NCBI GenBank assembly: GCA_002441525.1
Contig: DJWH01000007.1
Location: 1 to 11,191 of the forward strand
DNA length: 11,191 bases
Direction of reading: 5' to 3'
Origin: Acholeplasmataceae bacterium UBA6235
Lineage (GTDB): Bacteria > Bacillota_I > Bacilli_A > Acholeplasmatales > UBA5453
Numbering within the stretch: position 1 is the stretch's first letter; each line of letters opens with the position of its first letter. Below the pieces are notes generated by a model. The model had not been told where the DNA came from. It made no database searches and saw only the letters and a program-made list of their open reading frames with translations. Below, one piece after another: positions 6,242 through 11,191 of this stretch. Position numbers and translations under genes: made by a program.

Positions 6242-6857
6242 ACTGACACTAAATACAGAACAGATTTTATCTTCGGTGTCTATGTATCCCGAAGTTCAAG
6301 TCATCTGTGCATCTAAATACGTCACTGCGCTCGAGATGAAAGAGATTTATCACGCTGGTATTCGTCATTTTGGGGAAAACCATGCGCAAGTACTATTAGA
6401 AAAGAAACAACAATTGTCAGATTTGGCTATTTGTTGGCACTTTATTGGTCACCTACAAACCAATAAAGTCAAAAAACTCATCCATGAAATCGATTATTTG
6501 CATAGCTTAGATTCAATAAAGCTCGCAAAAGAAATACAAAAGTATCGAGAAACACCTCTAAAATGCTTCATCGAAGTCAATGTTGCGAAAGACATGAATA
6601 AAAATGGTGTCTTTATCGATGCATTGGATGATTTCTTAAAAGAACTCGAAAATTATGATAAAATAAAGATAGTCGGTTTCATGGCTATGGGTGTCGATGA
6701 AGATCTATCCTCGACCCAACACGTATTTGAAACACTACACGCCTTAAAAAAGCACTATGGTGTTCAATATTTGTCCATGGGCATGACCAATGACTATGAA
6801 TTAGCCCTGTCGGTGGGTACAAACTTCGTTCGCATCGGTCGGAAATTCGTTTTGTGA
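6234..6857 (+). CDS. yggS: YggS/YlmE family PLP-binding homeostasis protein
   Basis: This single-domain PLP-binding protein (COG0325) keeps free pyridoxal phosphate and amino-acid pools in balance; it has no well-defined catalytic reaction. The 207 residues contain ICASK28YV with the PLP lysine, GIRHFGENHAQ, WHFIGHLQTNKVK, and the C-terminal phosphate site LSMGMTNDYELALSVGTNFVRIG. It is slightly shorter than the usual 220-230. The start at ATG 6234 overlaps the ychF stop (ATGTCTAA), has no real Shine-Dalgarno, and therefore probably depends on coupling to ychF; the upstream in-frame ATG at 6213 is less likely because it lies within ychF and adds unconserved residues. It ends in TGA, 8 nt before sepF. 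Confidence 0.93.
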   Translation: MSKLTLNTEQILSSVSMYPEVQVICASKYVTALEMKEIYHAGIRHFGENHAQVLLEKKQQLSDLAICWHFIGHLQTNKVKKLIHEIDYLHSLDSIKLAKEIQKYRETPLKCFIEVNVAKDMNKNGVFIDALDDFLKELENYDKIKIVGFMAMGVDEDLSSTQHVFETLHALKKHYGVQYLSMGMTNDYELALSVGTNFVRIGRKFVL

Positions 6858-6865
6858 GGTAAACT

Positions 6866-7213
6866 ATGGCTATTTTTAGTAAATCCAAAAAATCCGAAAG
6901 TGTCTTGCCAAACTATCAAGGGGAAACCTTATCCACTGCGTTTGACCGTGTGATCTTTGAATCTTTATCCACCGATGAGGATGCTTACATCACCTCTTTA
7001 GCAACCGAGTTGATGGATGGTAACCCATTGGTACTCAATTTTGAAGAACTACAACCAGACCCTGCCAACAAAATTATGGCTTTCCTTTCTGGGGTTGTCT
7101 TCGCGATTGAAGGCGAAATCATCCAAATCAATAAGAAAGTATTTATGTTTGCCCGTCAACAAGAATTCAAAGACGGCACGTTGAAACAATTCATCGATGA
7201 ATACAAAGACTGA
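6866..7213 (+). CDS. sepF: Cell division protein SepF (short form)
   Basis: SepF binds the FtsZ C-terminal peptide, bundles filaments and tethers them to the membrane. The 115-residue protein has the conserved core: LMDGNPLVLNFEELQPDPANKIMAFLSGVVFAIEGEI, then INKKVFMFA. B. subtilis SepF is about 150 residues with an amphipathic N-terminal helix and a long acidic linker; here only about 28 residues precede the core and MAIFSKSKKSES is a poor candidate for a membrane helix. The Shine-Dalgarno GAGGT overlaps the TGA stop of yggS. It ends in TGA, and its last 17 nt overlap ylmH. Its location downstream of ftsZ supports a shared division role. Confidence 0.9.
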   Translation: MAIFSKSKKSESVLPNYQGETLSTAFDRVIFESLSTDEDAYITSLATELMDGNPLVLNFEELQPDPANKIMAFLSGVVFAIEGEIIQINKKVFMFARQQEFKDGTLKQFIDEYKD

Positions 7214-7904
7214 TTTTTTACGTCGTCTAAAAAACCAAAGAGATACGTTCCATCAAGACCTTTTATATCGTTTTTTAAACCCGCCAGAACGGGATTTAGT
7301 CAAATCGATATTTAAAGGTTTTCATATTTATGAGTCTAATCCAACGGCTGAATATGCACGTGTGATTGTCTCGGATACAGTGTTGGAACCAAACTTTAAA
7401 ACGACTTTACTTTGTAGTTCCTATCGGGATGAACAATTGACTCACAGAGATGTGCTAGGGGCTTTGATGCATCTAGGGATTGAACGAGATACCTTTGGTG
7501 ATATTTACATCAGTGAAACCCATATTTACATTGAGGTCATATCTGAACTCATACAAGTATTTAAAGATTTACATCAAATCAAACAGGATTTCATTTATTT
7601 TGAACCCATCGATGCTTTCCCTTCTGAATTTAAGGAAAGAAGCGAATCCATCACACTGTTTTTAGACAGCTTGCGCGTGGATGCGTTGGTTGCGAAAGCC
7701 TTTAATATCCAAAGAGAGGATGTCAAAGGTCTAATCGACCAAGAAAAAGTGAAAATCAACTATTTTCCAATACAAAAGTATACAATTTTAGTGAAACCTT
7801 ATGATATAATATCAGTTAGAGGATTTGGAAGAATCATCTTAACTGACGACATTGGGACATCCAAAAGTCAGAAAATTAGAATCAAATGTGAATTGTTGCG
7901 ATAA
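7197..7904 (+). CDS. ylmH: YlmH family S4-domain RNA-binding protein
   Basis: YlmH carries an S4 RNA-binding domain and in B. subtilis has been linked to rescue of stalled 50S ribosomal subunits and, through its gene neighbourhood, to cell division. The 235-residue protein has an N-terminal region (about 1-155) with DRDLV-like helices and YRDEQLTHRDVLGALMHLGIERDTFGDI, the YlmH hallmark, followed by the S4 domain (about 156-230): LDSLRVDALVAKAFNIQREDVKGLIDQEKV ... DIISVRGFGR. It is slightly shorter than the B. subtilis protein (about 257). The start at 7197 overlaps sepF by 17 nt with no good Shine-Dalgarno, so coupling is likely. In most Bacillota ylmG lies between sepF and ylmH and divIVA follows; both are absent here. 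Confidence 0.9.
   Translation: MNTKTDFLRRLKNQRDTFHQDLLYRFLNPPERDLVKSIFKGFHIYESNPTAEYARVIVSDTVLEPNFKTTLLCSSYRDEQLTHRDVLGALMHLGIERDTFGDIYISETHIYIEVISELIQVFKDLHQIKQDFIYFEPIDAFPSEFKERSESITLFLDSLRVDALVAKAFNIQREDVKGLIDQEKVKINYFPIQKYTILVKPYDIISVRGFGRIILTDDIGTSKSQKIRIKCELLR
7802..7810 (+). promoter_or_regulatory. Extended -10 promoter for the ileS T-box leader
   Basis: TGATATAAT within the 3' end of ylmH is a perfect extended -10 (TGn-TATAAT) with no strong -35. A transcript from here would start near 7817 and run through the T-box leader into ileS and surE. Transcription from the upstream cluster could also continue into the leader, since no terminator separates ylmH from it. Confidence 0.5.
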
Positions 7905-7908
7905 CAAT

Positions 7909-8103
7909 GGACACGGTATAGAAGTGGATGGTCAAAAGCGACTTAGGGATTGGTGCAAGCCTAAGCAAATCAATCTATATTATCACCAGCATAGCAACTG
8001 TAAACACGGCGTTAACGTGTAAGAGGGCTAGTAAATTTTTTACTAGAACTAAGGTGGTACCGCGACAATGTCGTCCTTAGATATAATCTAGGGACGTTTT
8101 TTA
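7909..8103 (+). promoter_or_regulatory. T-box leader controlling ileS, isoleucine specifier ATC
   Basis: The 218-nt space before ileS is a tRNA-sensing T-box. Stem I shows a lower helix GGTATAG (7915-7921) with CTATATT (7975-7981), the conserved AGCGA segment, and a distal loop GATTGGTGCAAG capped by CTTAGG/CCTAAG (7942-7947 and 7960-7965). The specifier loop holds AA-ATC-A with ATC at 7969-7971, an Ile codon. Downstream are a hairpin ACACG/CGTGT (8004-8020) and Stem III CTAGTAAA/TTTACTAG (8028-8046). The T-box AAGGTGGTACCGCGA (8051-8065) carries TGGT, which pairs with the ACCA end of uncharged tRNA-Ile. Uncharged tRNA stabilises CTAAGG/CCTTAG (8049-8054 with 8075-8080), the antiterminator, and lets transcription proceed when isoleucine is scarce. 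Confidence 0.95.
8072..8102 (+). terminator. T-box regulated intrinsic terminator
   Basis: An 11-bp stem (8072-8082 with 8086-8096, one G-U pair, loop ATA) is followed by six Ts. Its left arm contains CCTTAG, which the antiterminator uses instead, so the two folds exclude each other as expected of a T-box. Confidence 0.93.
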
Positions 8104-8122
8104 TTTTTTAGGAGGAATAACC

Positions 8123-10816
8123 ATGGAATTAAAAGACACTTTATTATTACCACAAACCAGTTTTGAAATGCGCGGCAATTTAGGGGTAAGAGAAGTTGAT
8201 TTCCAAGCAAAATGGGAAGCAATGGACTTATACAATCGTGTTTTAAAACAGAATGAAAACAACACCCCATTCGTATTACACGATGGGCCACCGTATGCCA
8301 ATGGGGCCATCCACATTGGACATTCACTCAACAAAATCCTCAAAGACTTCGTGATCAGATATAAAACCATGAAGGGTTTTTATGCGCCTTATATCCCAGG
8401 TTGGGACACACACGGTCTGCCAATTGAACAAGCACTGACCAAAAAAGGTGTCAATCGTAAAGAGATGACCGTTTCCGACTTTAGAAAATTGTGTCATGAC
8501 TATGCGTTAGAACAAGTCAAGATGCAAAAGGTTCAATTTAAACGTTTGGGCATCTTGGGTGAATGGGATAACCCATACATCACATTGAACCCTGCATTTG
8601 AAGCCGATCAACTACGTGTGTTCGGTGTGATGGCAGAAAAAGGCCTCATCTATAAAGGATTAAAACCTGTTTATTGGTCACCAAGTTCTGAATCTGCGCT
8701 CGCAGAAGCAGAAATCGAATATGAAGATGTTACCAGCCCATCGATTTATGTCGCATTTGATGTGGTTTCTGAACAAAGAAAAGGTCAAAAACTCATCATT
8801 TGGACCACAACCCCTTGGACTTTACCAGCTAACTTAGCCATTTCTGCGAACCCAACCCTCACGTATGTGGTTGTTTTAGTGGAAGGACAACGTTATATTG
8901 TAGTGAAATCCTTGGTTGAAAAGGTTTCAGCAGTATTGAAATGGGAAAATTACACCATCGAAGAAACCTTCCCAGGTACAGACTTAGAATTCGTTCAATA
9001 TGTTCACCCTCTCAATCAACGTGTTTGCCCAGTGATTTTAGGTGAACATGTCACCGATACCGATGGTACTGGTTTGGTTCACACCGCGCCAGGCCATGGT
9101 GAAGATGACTATAATGTGGGTAAAAAATACAATTTAGACATCCTCGTACCTGTCGATGATAAAGGTGTATTTACCCAAGAAGCAGGCGAATTTGCGGGGC
9201 TCTATTATGAAAAAGGGAACCCTGTCATCATTGAAAAACTACAACAATTGGGCAATCTATTACACGTTTCATATTTCAAACACAGCTATCCACATGACTG
9301 GCGTACCAAAAAGCCAATCATTTTTAGAGCAACCCCACAATGGTTCGCATCGATAGATTTACTAAAACAACCTTTACTCGATGAAATCAAACACACCAAT
9401 TGGGTTCAAAAATGGGGCGAATTGCGTATCCATAACATGATCAAAGACCGCAATGACTGGTGTATTTCACGTCAACGTGCATGGGGTGTACCAATCCCGG
9501 TATTTTACGCTGAAAACGGCGAAGCGATTCTCGATCAAGTGGTGATCAACCATATCGCGAGCATCGTTGAACAAGAAGGTACCAATGCTTGGTTAGACAA
9601 GGACGCAGTTGATTTGTTGCCTAAAGGCTATCAACACCCGGGTTCACCAAACGGCATCTTCAGAAAAGAAACCGACATCATGGATGTTTGGTTTGACTCA
9701 GGTTCATCCCATAAACTTTTACAAAGACGTGGTTTGTCATACCCAGCTGATTTATATTTAGAAGGATCTGACCAGTACCGTGGTTGGTTTAACTCCTCCC
9801 TCATCACCGGGGTCGCATTATACGGAAAAGCGCCATATAAAGCGGTTGTTTCACACGGTTTCGTACTCGATAAAGATGGTCGTGCGATGAGTAAGTCTTT
9901 AGGTAACACGACGGATCCATTGAAAATCACCTCTGAAATGGGTGCTGATATCTTGAGATTATGGGTATCCTCAGTGGAATATTCTTCAGACGTGCGCATT
10001 GGCGATCAATTGATGAAACAAGTATCCGAATCCTATCGTAAGATTAGAAATACATTTAAGTTCTTGTTATCCAATCTATTTGACTTTAACCCAGCAACTG
10101 ACCGTGTACCTTATGCACAATTGGGTTCACTCGACAAAATCATGTTGCATAAATTAGAAGATTTAAAACAAAGCGTTTATGATGCTTTTGATGGTTATAA
10201 ATTCGATGTGGTATACCGCCAAGTCAACAATTATATGATCAATGATTTATCCGCATTCTATTTGGATTACACCAAAGACATTTTATACGTAGAAGCACAA
10301 AAAGGCTTGTTACGTCGTAGCGTTCAAACGGTTTTATACGAACAATTGATGTCCTTATTAAAACTATTGAACCCAATTTTACCTCACACCACCTCCGAAG
10401 CGTATTGGGCACTCCCATTCGAACATCTCGATGATGTGTATCTAGAAAGTATGCCAGACGTGGTGAGCTACCCGGATCGTCACTTAGACAACGCATTCGA
10501 AGATTTCATGGTGGTTAGAGATGAACTGCTCAAACAACTCGAAGATATGCGCAAAAACAAAGTGATTGGAAAATCATTGGAAGCCAAGGCTGTGGTGTCA
10601 TTGCCGAAAGCCATGAAAGCATCGCTTGAGACGCTACAAGTATCGCTTACTCAAGTCTGGATGGTATCTGAAGTGACGCTCGTCGAATCCGATGTCCTCA
10701 ATGTTGTTACTGAGGTTGCAGAAGGTCACAAATGTGAACGTTGCTGGAACATTGTACCTAAAGTCAATGAATCACACGTTTGTCCACGTTGTGAAGCGGT
10801 TTTAAAGGGTGAATAA
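8123..10816 (+). CDS. ileS: Isoleucyl-tRNA synthetase (bacterial type 1)
   Basis: IleRS charges tRNA-Ile in the cytosol. The 897-residue class I enzyme has the HIGH motif at 64-67 (YANGAIHIGHS), GWDTHGLPIE, the CP1 editing domain with WTTTPWTLPANLAI and GTGLVHTAPGHGEDDY for removing mischarged valine, DVWFDSGSSH, and the KMSKS loop at 588-592, which here reads AMSKS. The C-terminal zinc finger C871-x2-C874 ... C887-x2-C890 marks the zinc-containing bacterial form (the mupirocin-sensitive ileS1 type, by family). AGGAGG about 8 nt upstream sets the start, and MELKDTLLLPQTSFEMRGNLGVRE aligns with other IleRS N-termini. A T-box in the leader controls it; surE follows after 1 nt. Confidence 0.98.
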   Translation: MELKDTLLLPQTSFEMRGNLGVREVDFQAKWEAMDLYNRVLKQNENNTPFVLHDGPPYANGAIHIGHSLNKILKDFVIRYKTMKGFYAPYIPGWDTHGLPIEQALTKKGVNRKEMTVSDFRKLCHDYALEQVKMQKVQFKRLGILGEWDNPYITLNPAFEADQLRVFGVMAEKGLIYKGLKPVYWSPSSESALAEAEIEYEDVTSPSIYVAFDVVSEQRKGQKLIIWTTTPWTLPANLAISANPTLTYVVVLVEGQRYIVVKSLVEKVSAVLKWENYTIEETFPGTDLEFVQYVHPLNQRVCPVILGEHVTDTDGTGLVHTAPGHGEDDYNVGKKYNLDILVPVDDKGVFTQEAGEFAGLYYEKGNPVIIEKLQQLGNLLHVSYFKHSYPHDWRTKKPIIFRATPQWFASIDLLKQPLLDEIKHTNWVQKWGELRIHNMIKDRNDWCISRQRAWGVPIPVFYAENGEAILDQVVINHIASIVEQEGTNAWLDKDAVDLLPKGYQHPGSPNGIFRKETDIMDVWFDSGSSHKLLQRRGLSYPADLYLEGSDQYRGWFNSSLITGVALYGKAPYKAVVSHGFVLDKDGRAMSKSLGNTTDPLKITSEMGADILRLWVSSVEYSSDVRIGDQLMKQVSESYRKIRNTFKFLLSNLFDFNPATDRVPYAQLGSLDKIMLHKLEDLKQSVYDAFDGYKFDVVYRQVNNYMINDLSAFYLDYTKDILYVEAQKGLLRRSVQTVLYEQLMSLLKLLNPILPHTTSEAYWALPFEHLDDVYLESMPDVVSYPDRHLDNAFEDFMVVRDELLKQLEDMRKNKVIGKSLEAKAVVSLPKAMKASLETLQVSLTQVWMVSEVTLVESDVLNVVTEVAEGHKCERCWNIVPKVNESHVCPRCEAVLKGE

Positions 10817-10817
10817 G

Positions 10818-11191
10818 ATGAATATACTGATTGTAAATGATGATGGTATATTGGAACCTGGGATTGAAGTCTTGGCGAAAACACTCGCACCACTAGGGGA
10901 CATCTATGTGGTTGCTCCAGAAACCCATCAAAGCGGCCAAGGCCATGGGATTACCATCAATGAACCCTTAATTGTTAAAGATTATGGTAACTTATATGGT
11001 GCTAAAAAAGCCCTATCTGTTTTAGGCAAACCCGCCGATTGTACGAGAATTGCAGTCGGTGTTTTGGGTGTGACCTTTGATTTGTGTGTGAGTGGCGTCA
11101 ATAGTGGTTTAAATGTCGGATCAGATGTGCTTTATTCAGGTACGGTTGCGGCTGCGACAGAAGCACTCATTTTGGGGATTCCTGCAATCGC
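10818..11191 (+). CDS. surE: 5'-nucleotidase SurE, partial (runs off the right edge)
   Basis: SurE is a metal-dependent nucleoside monophosphate phosphatase. The first 124 residues are present: MNILIVND8D9GI with the metal-binding aspartates, VVAPETHQS39GQGHGIT with the metal-ligand serine, and VSGVN94SGLNVGSDVLYSGTVAAATEA with the conserved asparagine and the substrate loop. SurE is usually about 250 residues, so roughly half is missing beyond 11191. The ATG at 10818 is 1 nt after the ileS stop, and AAAGGGTGA (10804-10812) at the end of ileS gives the Shine-Dalgarno, so it is cotranscribed with ileS under T-box control. No internal stop is present in the visible part. Confidence 0.95.
   Translation, partial: MNILIVNDDGILEPGIEVLAKTLAPLGDIYVVAPETHQSGQGHGITINEPLIVKDYGNLYGAKKALSVLGKPADCTRIAVGVLGVTFDLCVSGVNSGLNVGSDVLYSGTVAAATEALILGIPAI

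Noticed and set aside
7892..7908. Inverted repeat ATTGTT/AACAAT at the ylmH stop as a terminator
   Set aside because: A six-pair A/T-rich stem without a T-run would not terminate, and the T-box leader follows directly.
1..11191. CRISPR arrays, tRNA or rRNA genes
   Set aside because: No regularly spaced repeats, no cloverleaf sequences and no rRNA-conserved segments were seen on either strand.

Overview
The window reads like a chromosomal housekeeping region of a low-GC Gram-positive lineage, most likely a wall-less Acholeplasma-like Mollicute or a close relative. Protein sequences are Bacillota-like. A T-box and a preQ1 riboswitch are present. The neighbourhood has ftsZ, yggS, sepF, ylmH and ileS but none of the peptidoglycan or ftsA/ftsQ genes that normally precede ftsZ. 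UGA is a true stop codon (tgt, yggS and sepF all end in TGA, and Trp is coded by TGG), which excludes the Mycoplasma/Spiroplasma code and fits Acholeplasmataceae or ordinary Bacillota. The genus is inferred, not proven.

Layout, left to right. Positions 1-97 are the right end of an IS200/IS605-type element, whose RNA-like folds match an omega-RNA (TnpB guide RNA) scaffold; any tnpB lies off the left edge. The element has landed about 11 codons into a small leftward reading frame that has its own ribosome binding site. A rightward operon follows: histidine phosphatase, mutY and a DUF6054-like gene (271-2144). It ends in a perfect 22-bp palindrome that serves as terminator for both convergent units. 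Leftward queT (queuosine-precursor transporter) is headed by a class I preQ1 riboswitch that overlaps its Shine-Dalgarno sequence. Rightward tgt diverges from it through overlapping promoters, so import and tRNA insertion of the precursor sit back to back. This Tgt has lost all four zinc ligands.

ftsZ has a strong ribosome binding site and is followed by a hairpin terminator placed directly in front of ychF. ychF, yggS, sepF and ylmH are tightly packed with overlapping or touching ends. In common Bacillota the order is ftsZ ... yggS(ylmE)-sepF(ylmF)-ylmG-ylmH-divIVA-ileS; here ylmG and divIVA are missing and ychF has been inserted. An isoleucine T-box leader (specifier ATC) controls ileS, and surE follows 1 nt after ileS and runs off the right edge.

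Most of the window is conserved. The parts that deserve a second look are the omega-RNA/IS end with the interrupted leftward frame, the zinc-less Tgt together with the riboswitch-controlled queT, and the terminator between ftsZ and ychF. I did not find a wholly new system.
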